Positions 53,196 to 62,155 of a stretch of DNA of 64,000 nt are shown here, one piece after another. The notes below the pieces were generated by a model. That model was not told the DNA's origin. It searched no databases and worked only from the letters and a program-made list of their open reading frames with translations. The position numbers and the translations under genes are program-made. The stretch's first letter is position 1. Every line of letters starts with the position of its first letter. The DNA is from Sphaerisporangium fuscum (GTDB taxonomy: Bacteria > Actinomycetota > Actinomycetes > Streptosporangiales > Streptosporangiaceae), in the NCBI RefSeq assembly GCF_018531465.1, contig NZ_JAHDTF010000041.1, positions 36,499 through 100,498 of the forward strand. Reading direction: 5' to 3'.

Positions 53196-56100
53196 GTGAA
53201 GAAGTCTCGGAGGGCACGCGGCGATCTAGCCGGCCGCCGGGCGGTGATGGAGCGGCGCGGAGTCGCCGTCACCGGCCTGGCGGTGTTGATGGTCGCCGCG
53301 TCCCTGACCGGGCAGGCCGCGATGGCGGACGACGCCACGCCCCAACCTGCACAGGGACCGGCCCTGGGCCGTCCCGGGCAGTCGCCCGCCACGCCGCGAC
53401 CCGGCCAGGCCGCCACGACATCTCAGCCGGGCCGGACGGCGGCCACGTCCGCCCCCGACGACCGGGCCGTCGCGGTACGGGCGGCGAAGGCGCAGGGTAA
53501 GCGGGTGGAGGTGGAGAGCGAGAAGAGCGACAGTTCCTCGCTCTGGGCCAACCCCGACGGCACGTTCACCATGGAGACCTTCCCCGGCCCGGTCAGGGTG
53601 AAGGACGGCGGCGCCTGGCGTCCGATCGACACCTCCCTCGTCCGGGACGGCCGGGCGGGCCTGCGGCCGAAGCGCACCGCCTCGGAGGTCCAGGTGTCCG
53701 GCGGGGGCGGGAAGCCGTTCGCCGAGGTGCGGCGGGCGGATCGCTCGTTCGCCGTCTCCTGGGGCAAGGATCTGCCTGAGCCGCAGGTCAAGGGGGACAC
53801 GGCGACCTACAAGGACGTGGTGCCCGGCGGTGACCTGACGGTGAAGGCGCTGCCGAACGGGTTCAGCCACTCGCTCGTCCTGCGCGAGCGTCCGACCGGT
53901 CCTCTGGAGATCACACTGCCGGTGGCGACGAGAGGACTGAATCTCTCGGAGGCCGCCGACAACGGCCTGAACCTGCAGGACGGCTCCGGCAACCTGCTGG
54001 CGTCGGCTCCGGCCCCGCGCATGTGGGACGCGACGACCGACCCGCGGTCCGGCGAGCCCGTCCACCAGGCCGCCATCGACACCACGGTCAAGCGGACCGA
54101 CCAGGGCGTGGTCCTGATGCTCAGGCCCGACGCGGGGTTCCTCGCGGACCCGGCGGTCAAGTACCCCGTCACCGTCGACCCCACCAGCACCCTGACGGTG
54201 GAGACGGACACGTGGGTGCAGAGTGACATCCCCGATTCGCAGCGCGGGTCGACCGAGCTGAAGGCCGGCACCTACGACGGCACCCACGTGGCCCGCTCCT
54301 ACCTGGAGTTCCGTCACGTCGACGACCTGCGCGGCGCCCAGATCATGAGCTCCGATCTGCGGTTGTGGACGTTCTGGTCATCGGTCTGCGTCGACCCCAG
54401 CGCGGGTGTGCAGGCCCGTCGCGTCACCGCGGCCTGGGATCCCGACACCATCAAGTACGGTTCGGAGCCGGCCACCACCACAGCGGGCGCCGTGACCACG
54501 AAGGCCGCCTACGGCGCGGCGAGCTGCCCCCAGGACTTCATGCACTGGAACACCGCCGCGATCGCCCAGGCGTGGGCCGACGGCCAGCCGAACTACGGCA
54601 TCCAGTTGCGCGGCGCCGACGAGAAGGACGCCTCGACCTGGCGGCGTTACTACTCCTCCAACTACGTCTCCGGCGCCCAGGGTGAGAAGGAGCCCGCGCT
54701 CAGCGTCACCTTCGCCTACAAGCTCCCCACCCCGACCGGCCTGGACGTCACGCCCAGAGCCTCCACGGACCCGGCGATCAACACCGTCGCGAGCCTCACG
54801 CCCACCTTGTCCGCCAAGGCGACCGACCCCTCGGGGAAGCCGCTGGACTACACCTTCGAGGTGACCGAGGCCGGCGATTCAGACGTGATCGCCACGGGCG
54901 GCCCGAAGGGGGTGGCCTCCGGCGCGACGGCGACGTGGAAGGTGCCCGCGAACATCCTGCGCAACCCCGGCTCGTACCGGTTCCGGGTCAGGGTGACGAG
55001 CGAGACCGGCGCGAGTGGCTGGTCGTCGTGGACGCCGCTGGCCACCGACGTGCCGAAGGCGCCCACGGCCCTCGCCACTGGCGCGGCCGACCTGTCGGAC
55101 GTGGTGCTGTCGGGTGTGGTCATGCGGCCGTCAGGCGGATGGCTGAGCGCGAGGTACTACCTCTTCGACAGCGCCGGCACGGCCGTGGGGGCGAGCCCGC
55201 TGGGCACCAGCGACGTCCAGGACGGGCAGCGGGCCGCCTTGAAGGTCTCTCCCGACCTGCTCACGCCCGGCAGCTCCTATACATGGCAGATGGAGGCGTG
55301 CGTCGAGACGGCCTGCGGTGCCCGCAGCGCCCCTGTCCGTTTCACCGCGCCGCAGCCGGCGGCGGCCAAGCCCACCCAGACCAAGACCCTCGACGCGGGC
55401 GCGCTCACCGTACGGGCGGCCAGGACGGCGTCCGACGCCTGCGGCGGCAACCCTTGCGCCCTTGAGAGCGTCCCCGCGTTGCAGGTGGGAGGCGGCCGGA
55501 TCTCCATGTTCAAGGTCGACCTCTCCGCGATCCCGGCGGGCGCGGAGGTGACCTCGGCGACGCTCGACATCGGCCCTCCCACATGCGCCTCCACGTGCCC
55601 CACCACCAAGGTGTCGGCGTACGAGCTGACGGGCGACCTCGCCGCCGAAGCCTCGGGCGCCGACGCCTCCGCCAAGCTGCTGGAGGAGCCGTTCGCCGAG
55701 GTGGACCCGGCCGACCCGAAGATCGACATCACCGGCTCGGTACAGGGAGACCGCCAGGACGGCCAGGGCTTCGCCGAGCTCGCGCTGCGGGCCTCCGATC
55801 CGGCGGCGCCGGAGACGTCCTTCGGCTCCGCGACGATCGCCGTCACCTATGTCCCGCCGGGTGTGCCGGGGGCCCTGCAGACCATCAGCGTCCGACCGGG
55901 GGACGGCGGCGCGCTGATCACCTGGGGACCGCCGGCCGAATCGGCCGGTGACATGCGGATCACCGGGTTCGACCTGGAGGTCCTCGACGGCTCGGGCAAG
56001 GTGGTGCAGGCGCCGGCACCCGCTGAGCCGAGGGCCGTCGTCACCGGTCTGACCAACGGGGAGGCCTACACCGTCCGGGTCCGGGGCAAGAACGAGCAGG

Positions 56101-57212
56101 GCGTCGGCGCCTGGAGCACGCCCACGGCCGTCAAGCCGCAGGCCGTACCTGACCGGCAGGAGTACGTCGACGCCGTGGCCCAGTACCTGGACAGCCGGGA
56201 GGGCATCGTCGAGGGGCGTTTCGCCGACGCCGCCGACGCGATCGCGAAGCACGCCCAGGGCTACCGGTTCGAGTCGCTGCTCCAGGCGGACGAGCAGGAG
56301 CTCCTGACGGCCAAATCGAAGGCCGAGGTCGGCGGAGGGGCCCAGGAAAGCTCGACCGCCACGCTGGCCGATCCGCTTGTGTCCCTCTCGGCCGACGGCA
56401 CCGTCGCGACCGTCCGGGCGACCGTGCACCAGAACCGCCTCGTACGCGACGAAACCGGCGAGAAGACCACCGAGGAGGAAGAGAACGCCGCCGACTATTC
56501 CTTCAACGTGAAGGTGACGGGCCAGGGGCAGCGTGTGGACGGCTCGGCCGATGGTCTCGCCGGTCGGACGGATGGTGACTCGGTCGACGCCCAGGTGTAC
56601 CCGGAGGGATCGATCACGACGGACATGACCGAGGAAGGGACCGTCCCCGAGCCCACCGACACCCCTGGCGGCACCGTCTCGGCCACCGGCGTCTCGGCGA
56701 GCTCCATCAACCAGTCCGGCATCGCCAGTTGGGCCCTCAGGAACGTCAACAGCCACCAGGAGTACGACAACTTCTGGCACCGCGGCGGCGACTGCACGAA
56801 TTTCGCCTCCAAGGCGCTGCGGTTCGGCGGCGGCGCCTGGGAGATCCGGAACTACGGGAGAACCGCGAAGCAGAAGCGCGAGAACATGAACAACTGGTTC
56901 TGGGCGGCTCCCGTCGGCAAGGACTCCAACACCTTCATCATGGTCGACAAGAGCATGAGTCACATGGCGAACCGCCACCGGATCCAATGGCGTTCCACGT
57001 TCGCCGAGGTGCGTGTCGGCGACATCATGTACTGGGACCGCGACCCGTGGCGGCACGACGGCCCCGAGCACATGTCGATCGTCACCAAGAAGACGGCCAA
57101 CAACGAGAACGGGATCTACTACACCGCGCACAGCGTGCGGAGGAAGAACCACAGGGTCTCCTCCGCGAAGGAGAGCGGCGAGCGAATCGGCTACGCGCGG
57201 CTCGTCCTGTGA
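53196..57212 (+). CDS. Secreted DNRLRE/Fn3 protein with C-terminal amidase-like domain
   Basis: A 1338-residue exported protein starting at GTG 53196 with GAGGGAG upstream. A signal anchor (VAVTGLAVLMVAASLTGQAA) leads to a Pro/Gln/Thr linker, then a domain (GKRVEVESEKSDSSSLWANP, then DGTFTMET...) akin to the LamG protein at 41910, a DNRLRE beta-domain (about 335-510), Fn3-like modules, a second DNRLRE-like domain and an Fn3 near 890-985. The C-terminus (about 1165-1338) looks like Amidase_6: GGDCTNFASKALRFGGG with the putative nucleophile Cys at about 1199, and GPEHMSIVTKK with the His at about 1292. It may cut peptidoglycan or a protein substrate. A strong terminator follows. Confidence 0.83.
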   Translation: MKKSRRARGDLAGRRAVMERRGVAVTGLAVLMVAASLTGQAAMADDATPQPAQGPALGRPGQSPATPRPGQAATTSQPGRTAATSAPDDRAVAVRAAKAQGKRVEVESEKSDSSSLWANPDGTFTMETFPGPVRVKDGGAWRPIDTSLVRDGRAGLRPKRTASEVQVSGGGGKPFAEVRRADRSFAVSWGKDLPEPQVKGDTATYKDVVPGGDLTVKALPNGFSHSLVLRERPTGPLEITLPVATRGLNLSEAADNGLNLQDGSGNLLASAPAPRMWDATTDPRSGEPVHQAAIDTTVKRTDQGVVLMLRPDAGFLADPAVKYPVTVDPTSTLTVETDTWVQSDIPDSQRGSTELKAGTYDGTHVARSYLEFRHVDDLRGAQIMSSDLRLWTFWSSVCVDPSAGVQARRVTAAWDPDTIKYGSEPATTTAGAVTTKAAYGAASCPQDFMHWNTAAIAQAWADGQPNYGIQLRGADEKDASTWRRYYSSNYVSGAQGEKEPALSVTFAYKLPTPTGLDVTPRASTDPAINTVASLTPTLSAKATDPSGKPLDYTFEVTEAGDSDVIATGGPKGVASGATATWKVPANILRNPGSYRFRVRVTSETGASGWSSWTPLATDVPKAPTALATGAADLSDVVLSGVVMRPSGGWLSARYYLFDSAGTAVGASPLGTSDVQDGQRAALKVSPDLLTPGSSYTWQMEACVETACGARSAPVRFTAPQPAAAKPTQTKTLDAGALTVRAARTASDACGGNPCALESVPALQVGGGRISMFKVDLSAIPAGAEVTSATLDIGPPTCASTCPTTKVSAYELTGDLAAEASGADASAKLLEEPFAEVDPADPKIDITGSVQGDRQDGQGFAELALRASDPAAPETSFGSATIAVTYVPPGVPGALQTISVRPGDGGALITWGPPAESAGDMRITGFDLEVLDGSGKVVQAPAPAEPRAVVTGLTNGEAYTVRVRGKNEQGVGAWSTPTAVKPQAVPDRQEYVDAVAQYLDSREGIVEGRFADAADAIAKHAQGYRFESLLQADEQELLTAKSKAEVGGGAQESSTATLADPLVSLSADGTVATVRATVHQNRLVRDETGEKTTEEEENAADYSFNVKVTGQGQRVDGSADGLAGRTDGDSVDAQVYPEGSITTDMTEEGTVPEPTDTPGGTVSATGVSASSINQSGIASWALRNVNSHQEYDNFWHRGGDCTNFASKALRFGGGAWEIRNYGRTAKQKRENMNNWFWAAPVGKDSNTFIMVDKSMSHMANRHRIQWRSTFAEVRVGDIMYWDRDPWRHDGPEHMSIVTKKTANNENGIYYTAHSVRRKNHRVSSAKESGERIGYARLVL

Positions 57213-57284
57213 CGAGGTGAAGCCTCCCAGCCCGCCCGCCTCGCCGCCCGTCGGCGGCATGGTGAGGCGCTGATCCACCGTCCA

Positions 57285-57320
57285 AGCGGGGCGCCCGGCC
57301 GGTAGACCGGGCGCCCCGCT
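57285..57320 (+). terminator. Terminator after the amidase-like gene
   Basis: AGCGGGGCGCCCGG (57285-57298) and CCGGGCGCCCCGCT (57307-57320) make a perfect 14-bp stem with an 8-base loop, about 70 bases after the stop. Confidence 0.75.
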
Positions 57321-57392
57321 CACGTGGCATCCATGACCAGGGCATGGGACGACGGCCCGTGCGACGCGGGCCTGCTCGGGTAGGACCCCGGG

Positions 57393-58112
57393 ATGGTGAC
57401 CATGCAGACGCCTCGGGTCGAGCGGCCGGTGATGTATCAGCGGTGGGCAGAGGTGGCGTTCGTTCACTGGCGGTATCCGGTGAGCGTCCTCCAGGCCCTG
57501 GTGCCGGAGGGGCTCACGGTGGAGACGTACGACGGGGTCGCGTATGTCGGGTTCACGCCGTTGCTGATGACGGACGTGCGGGTGCCCGGTGTGCCGGCCC
57601 TTCCGTGGATCTCGGAGTTCCCTGAGACCAACGTCCGGACGTACGTCCGCGACGCCCAGGGGCGCAGCGGGCTGTGGTTCCTCTCGCTGGACGCCGGGAG
57701 GCTGCCCGCCATGCTGGGCGGCCGGGCCGGATACTGGCTGCCGTACTACTGGTCGGACATGTCGGTCGACGTCGAGGGGGAGCGGCGCCGGTACCGCTGC
57801 CGGCGGCTCTGGCCGGGGACGACGGGCGCGCGGGGTGACGCGGACGTCGACTTCGGGGCGCCGCTGACCGAAGCCGAGCGGGACGGGCTGGTCGACTTCC
57901 TGACCGAGCGGTACCGGCTGTTCTCCGTCGTCGCGGGCAGGCTGGCCACGGCCGAGGTGGAGCACCGGCGGTGGCCGCTGCACCACGCGCGGCCGGCCGA
58001 GGTCAACCCGGGGCTGCTCCAGGCGGACGGCCTCCCCGCCCCCGACCACGACCCGCTCGTGCACGCCTCGCCGGGCGTCAAGGTGCGGATCGGGATGTGG
58101 ACCTGGGTCTAG
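57393..58112 (+). CDS. DUF2071 (YqjF-like) protein
   Basis: A 239-residue protein whose opening (MYQRWAEVAFVHWRYPVSVLQALVPEGLTVETYDGVAYVGFTPLLM) is the typical DUF2071/YqjF signature, with ETNVRTYVRDAQGRSGLWFLSLDA following. This acetoacetate-decarboxylase-like fold has no settled function. ATG 57393 and ATG 57402 are both possible. It is convergent with the peptidase gene on the minus strand. Confidence 0.88.
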   Translation: MVTMQTPRVERPVMYQRWAEVAFVHWRYPVSVLQALVPEGLTVETYDGVAYVGFTPLLMTDVRVPGVPALPWISEFPETNVRTYVRDAQGRSGLWFLSLDAGRLPAMLGGRAGYWLPYYWSDMSVDVEGERRRYRCRRLWPGTTGARGDADVDFGAPLTEAERDGLVDFLTERYRLFSVVAGRLATAEVEHRRWPLHHARPAEVNPGLLQADGLPAPDHDPLVHASPGVKVRIGMWTWV

Positions 58113-58169
58113 GGACCGCAGGACCTCCGTGGCAGGGGCCGGTGTGGACAGGGGACGGGGAGGGGGTCG

Positions 58170-59618
58170 TCAGTCCGGCCGGCAGACCGTTCCCCGGGCG
58201 GGGAGGCGGCCGGTGACCAGGTACTGGTCGATGTGGTCCGTCGCGCAGGTGGAGCGCATGTAGGCGGTGTGGCCGGTGCCGTCGTACGTCAGCAGGCCCG
58301 AGCCGCTGATGTGGGACGACAGGCTGCGGGCCCAGGCGGCCGGGGTCGCCGGGTCGTGGGTGGTGCCGACGACCAGGATCGGCGGGGTGCCGTGGACGTT
58401 CACGGGCCGCTGCGGGTTGGCGGGCGGCACGGGCCAGCCGAGGCAGCCGGCCGTCATGTCCCAGAACTCCGACGTGCCCTTCATGTGCGGTGACAGCTCG
58501 CGGACCTTGTTCAGCCGGGCTCGCAGGTCCCGGTAGCCGTGGATCTGCGGGTCGATGTCCAGGCACAGCACCGAACGGTACGCGGCGGTGCTCGCCGGGT
58601 CGTCCAGCGCCTGGCTCCGCATCGAGGCGAAGATCGACGCGTCGCCCTGTTCGGCCTGGGCGATGGCCGTCGCCAGCCCTCCGGCGTACTCGGGCACCAT
58701 CGTGAGGAAGGCGTAGGCGACGTAGCGCAGTTCCTCGGCCGTCAGCGGGCGTCCGTCCTTGACCGGGACGGGTTCGCGTTCGGCGCGCGCCACCAGGTCG
58801 TCCCACACACGGCCCACGTCGCGGCCGTGCAGCCTGCAGTTCTCGGTGCGGTCGCACCAGGCCGCGAACTGGTCGAACGAGTCCTCCACCGCCCTGGTCG
58901 CGTCGGTGACCAGACGCCGGGAGCTCATGCTGTGGTCGACCGCGCCGTCCAGCGCCATCGCGCGGACCCGGTCCGGGAACAGCTGGGCGTACTGGGTGCC
59001 GAGGATGGTGCCGTAGGACTTGCCGAGGAAGGTCACCTTCGTCTCGCCGAGGGCGGCTCGCACGGCGTCGAAGTCGCGCGCCACGCTCATGGTGTCGACG
59101 TGCCGCAGCAGCGGGCCTGTCGCGGCCAGGCAGCTCTCACCGACGGCCTTGTTGTGCGCGACGAGCGCCTCGTAGCCGGCGGACGTGCCGGGATACTCGC
59201 TGACCTCGGGGTCGTGGACGGGCAGCCCGCACTGTACGGCCTGGCTTTCCCCCACGCCGCGCGGGTCGATGCCGACGACGTCGAAGCGGCGGAGCAGTTC
59301 CTGGCTGAAGGCGGTGGAAGGGTAGTCGCGGACGATCAGCGCCGCCTGCCCGCCCGGGCCGCCGGGGTTGTAGAAGAGCGTGCCGACGCGCGCGGCGGGA
59401 TCGGTCGCCTGGCGGCGCACGACGGACAGTTTGATCGTGGGGCCCGTGGGGTCGGCCCAGTCGACGGGGACGTCCAGGGAGCCGCATTCGGCTCCGGGCC
59501 GGTCGCCGCACCGCCGCCAGGAGATGGGGGTGTCGGCGGCGGCCGCCGTACCGCCGCTCAGTGTGACGGGGAGGACGGCCGCCAACGCGAGCAGGGAGGC
59601 CGTGAGCGTTCGGTTCAT
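58170..59618 (-). CDS. Secreted alpha/beta-hydrolase peptidase (tripeptidyl aminopeptidase-like)
   Basis: A 482-residue exported hydrolase: signal peptide MNRTLTASLLALAAVLPVTL (cleavage near TAAAAD), then RVGTLFYNPGGPGGQAAL (oxyanion/GGPG motif), FDVVGIDPRGVGESQAVQC, the nucleophile elbow TFLGKSYGTILGTQYA, an acid Asp in VGTTHDPATPAAWA and His in YDGTGHTAYMRSTCA. This combination defines the Streptomyces tripeptidyl-aminopeptidase/SlpD-E group, which removes peptides from secreted proteins. Several Cys suggest disulfides. ATG 59618 is used; no strong SD is visible. Confidence 0.9.
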   Translation of the reverse strand: MNRTLTASLLALAAVLPVTLSGGTAAAADTPISWRRCGDRPGAECGSLDVPVDWADPTGPTIKLSVVRRQATDPAARVGTLFYNPGGPGGQAALIVRDYPSTAFSQELLRRFDVVGIDPRGVGESQAVQCGLPVHDPEVSEYPGTSAGYEALVAHNKAVGESCLAATGPLLRHVDTMSVARDFDAVRAALGETKVTFLGKSYGTILGTQYAQLFPDRVRAMALDGAVDHSMSSRRLVTDATRAVEDSFDQFAAWCDRTENCRLHGRDVGRVWDDLVARAEREPVPVKDGRPLTAEELRYVAYAFLTMVPEYAGGLATAIAQAEQGDASIFASMRSQALDDPASTAAYRSVLCLDIDPQIHGYRDLRARLNKVRELSPHMKGTSEFWDMTAGCLGWPVPPANPQRPVNVHGTPPILVVGTTHDPATPAAWARSLSSHISGSGLLTYDGTGHTAYMRSTCATDHIDQYLVTGRLPARGTVCRPD

Positions 59619-59766
59619 GGAGTGCCATGGTTCCGCCCGGCGCGGGCGAGATCTTCGGCCGAAAGTACGGCCGCCATCGGCCGGATGGACATGGATCCGA
59701 GGGCCCCGGAAAGGCCTCGTCCGATCGGACGCCGCGAGCGGGTCGCCCAGCCAGCACTTTCGGAAA

Positions 59767-59785
59767 TAAACCCCGGGGGGGTATC
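59767..59785. promoter_or_regulatory. CsoR-like copper operator upstream of DUF4396 gene
   Basis: AACCCCGGGGGGGTAT (59769-59784) resembles the G-tract pseudo-palindrome with flanking GTAT that CsoR/RicR copper repressors bind. It lies 50 bases upstream of a gene for a His-rich membrane protein, which fits metal-linked control. Confidence 0.45.
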
Positions 59786-59834
59786 GTTCGTCGTGGAGAA
59801 GGTACGAGGCGGGCTTCAAGGGAAGAGGTGTGCC

Positions 59835-60428
59835 ATGCGGCACTCGGCGGAGCACGAACACCACGCTCAGGGCGAGCAGCATGACGTGCGGGGCGGACAC
59901 CACGACGTCAACTCCGGCCACGTGGACCATGCCGGCGCTCACGCGGGTCACGGCGACCACGCAGACCATGCCGGCCACGCCGGACATGCCGGACACGGTG
60001 GCTGGCGGATGGCCGCGCTGGCGACCCTGCACTGCCTCACCGGGTGTGCGATCGGCGAGGTGCTCGGCATGGTGATCGGTACGGCGCTGGGCTGGCACAA
60101 CGTCCCGACGATGGTGCTGGCGATCGTGCTGGCGTTCGTCTTCGGCTACTCGCTCACCCTGCGCGGCCTGCGCCGGGGCGGTGTCGCGTGGCGTGACGGC
60201 GTCAAGCTCGCGCTGGCGGCCGACACCGTCTCGATCGTGGTCATGGAGATCATGGACAACGCCACGGTGATCGCCATCCCGGGCGCCATGGACGCGGGGC
60301 TGGCCGACGCCCTGTTCTGGGGCTCACTGGCGATATCCCTGGTCGTCGCCTTCGTCGTCACCACCCCGGTGAACAAGTGGCTCATCGGGCGGGGCAAGGG
60401 CCACGCCGTCGTCCACGGCCTCCACTGA
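59835..60428 (+). CDS. His-rich DUF4396 membrane protein
   Basis: A 197-residue protein. The first 55 residues are crowded with His/Asp/Gly (HHAQGEQHD, GHGDHADHAGHAGHAGHGG). Four TM helices follow: ALATLHCLTGCAIGEVLGMV, PTMVLAIVLAFVFGYSLTL, LALAADTVSIVVMEIMDNAT and LFWGSLAISLVVAFVVTTPV. The LHCLTGCxxGE and MEIMDN motifs are DUF4396 hallmarks. The His tail should bind Cu, Zn or Ni, and the Cys/Glu/Asp in helices may conduct or sense metal. A CsoR-like site upstream supports copper. GAAGAGG precedes ATG 59835. Confidence 0.85.
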   Translation: MRHSAEHEHHAQGEQHDVRGGHHDVNSGHVDHAGAHAGHGDHADHAGHAGHAGHGGWRMAALATLHCLTGCAIGEVLGMVIGTALGWHNVPTMVLAIVLAFVFGYSLTLRGLRRGGVAWRDGVKLALAADTVSIVVMEIMDNATVIAIPGAMDAGLADALFWGSLAISLVVAFVVTTPVNKWLIGRGKGHAVVHGLH

Positions 60429-60480
60429 AAGGCCAGTTCGGGCACATTGCCCGAATGGGACGGCCCAGGTGGGGTACCCG

Positions 60481-61875
60481 GTGCGCATGGCCGATTCAGA
60501 GACGTCCGAACGAGTGGTGGCGGGGCGGTACCGGCTGGCCGAACCGCTCGGGCACGGCGGTATGGGAATCGTCTGGCGCGCCGTGGACGAGCTCCTCGGA
60601 CGGGAGGTCGCCGTCAAGGAGCTGCACGGATCGGCCGAGCTGAGCGGTCCCGCCCGGGAGATGTTCATCAGGAGGACCTTCCGCGAGGCCCGGGCGGCCG
60701 GACGGCTCAGCCATCCCGGCGTGGCGGCCGTGTACGACGTGTTCGAGGAAGACGGCCATCCCTGGATCGTCATGCAGATGGTGCCCTCACGGACGCTCGG
60801 GGCGGTGGCACGCGAGGACGGCCCGCTGCCACCCCGTCAGGTCGCCCGGGTCGGCCTCCAGGTGCTCGCCGCTCTGCGTGCCGCCCACGAGGCCGGGGTG
60901 CTGCACCGGGACGTCAAGCCCGACAACGTCCTGATCACCGCCGACGGCCAGGCGGTGCTCACCGACTTCGGTGTCGCCGTCCTCGATGACGACTCCGCGA
61001 TGACCGGGACGGGAGTGCTGATCGGCACGCCCGCCTTCATCGCCCCCGAACGGGCACAGGGCGGGAAGGCGCAGCGGGCCTCCGACCTCTGGTCGCTCGG
61101 CGTGACGATGTTCATGGCCGTGGAGGGACGCTCGCCGTTCCAGCGGGGCAACGTGCTCGGGACGCTCGCCGCCGTCCTGTACCAGGATCCGGGGCCGCTG
61201 CTGCGGGCCGGGCCGCTCGCCCCGGTGATCGAGGGGCTGCTGGTCAAGGACCCGGCGGCGCGCATGACGGCCGCCGAGGCGGCGCGGTGGCTGGAGGCGG
61301 TCGCCGCCGACCAGGTCACCGAGCCGGTCCGGACGCCCGTACGCGTTCCCGGCCTGCCCTGGCTGCGTGGCCACCTGCGTGGCCGGTCCAGGGCCGTCTT
61401 GTCGGGGGTGGGGGCGTCGGTCCTGGTGGCGGGTCTGGCGGTGGGCGCCGCGACGTACGTCACCTCCGGTGCCCGCAGCCCGACGGCCGCCGCCCTCCCG
61501 GTGAGCACGCCGACGGTGACCGTGTTCCAGACGGCGACCGTGCCGGCGGACCCCGGCGTCAGCCCGTCCTCGCGCCCGATGGCGTACCAGAGACCGGATC
61601 GGACGCCACGGCGGTCCCTGACCCCGCACGTCCACAGCCCGGCGAGGAAGGCGCCGCCCGCTGTGATCGTCCCGAAGGCTCACAAGGGCAACCCCTCCCC
61701 CCGTACGGAGAAGAAGCCCAGTGGAGGCGGCTCGCACGGGAACGGCTCCAAGGACAAGAAGGGCGGCAAGGCCGCCAAGGCCAAGAAAGCAGCCAAGAAG
61801 GCCGCCAAGGAGCCGGCCAACGGCAAGCACCACCACAACCCCGGCAAAGGACACGGCAGGGGAAAGAAGAAGTAG
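60481..61875 (+). CDS. Membrane serine/threonine protein kinase (Pkn type)
   Basis: A 464-residue Hanks-type kinase. GTG 60481 is used (GGTGGGG 6 bases upstream; ATG 60487 also possible). Kinase motifs: LGHGGMGIVWRAVD (P-loop), VAVKEL (Lys), LHRDVKPDNVL (catalytic loop), LTDFGVAV (DFG), GTPAFIAPERAQ (activation end) and SDLWSLGVTMF. One TM helix (SGVGASVLVAGLAVGAATYV, about 305-327) leads to an outside tail that ends in a strongly basic Lys/His stretch (KAAKAKKAAKKAAKEPANGK, then HHHNPGKGHG). No PASTA repeats are present; the basic tail might touch teichoic or nucleic acid. Confidence 0.92.
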   Translation: MRMADSETSERVVAGRYRLAEPLGHGGMGIVWRAVDELLGREVAVKELHGSAELSGPAREMFIRRTFREARAAGRLSHPGVAAVYDVFEEDGHPWIVMQMVPSRTLGAVAREDGPLPPRQVARVGLQVLAALRAAHEAGVLHRDVKPDNVLITADGQAVLTDFGVAVLDDDSAMTGTGVLIGTPAFIAPERAQGGKAQRASDLWSLGVTMFMAVEGRSPFQRGNVLGTLAAVLYQDPGPLLRAGPLAPVIEGLLVKDPAARMTAAEAARWLEAVAADQVTEPVRTPVRVPGLPWLRGHLRGRSRAVLSGVGASVLVAGLAVGAATYVTSGARSPTAAALPVSTPTVTVFQTATVPADPGVSPSSRPMAYQRPDRTPRRSLTPHVHSPARKAPPAVIVPKAHKGNPSPRTEKKPSGGGSHGNGSKDKKGGKAAKAKKAAKKAAKEPANGKHHHNPGKGHGRGKKK

Positions 61876-62155
61876 CGCCCCCCTTCAGGGGTGATCCGAC
61901 GTGCGGCGGCGCCGGTTTCGCCGTACGTCGTCCCGTCGTTTCGGCGCCGTTCGGGGAGGGCCGTGTTCGGCGGGGGAAGTGGTCGTGGTGGTGGCTTCTC
62001 CGGTCGGCGAACTCTGCCGTCGAGTCCCCGTCCGCCGTTCGGGGGAAGTGGGTCGGGTTCGTGCCGTTGTGTGGTGAGTCGCCCGTCTGGTGGGTCTTGA
62101 TCCTCTAAGTTGGAGGTCCGATTGTGTGGTTTTGAACAACTGCGAGGACGTTCTG

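Noticed and set aside
55131..58064. Long minus-strand open frame spanning the amidase-like and DUF2071 genes
   Set aside because: It crosses a terminator hairpin and two real genes; it is an antisense GC artefact.
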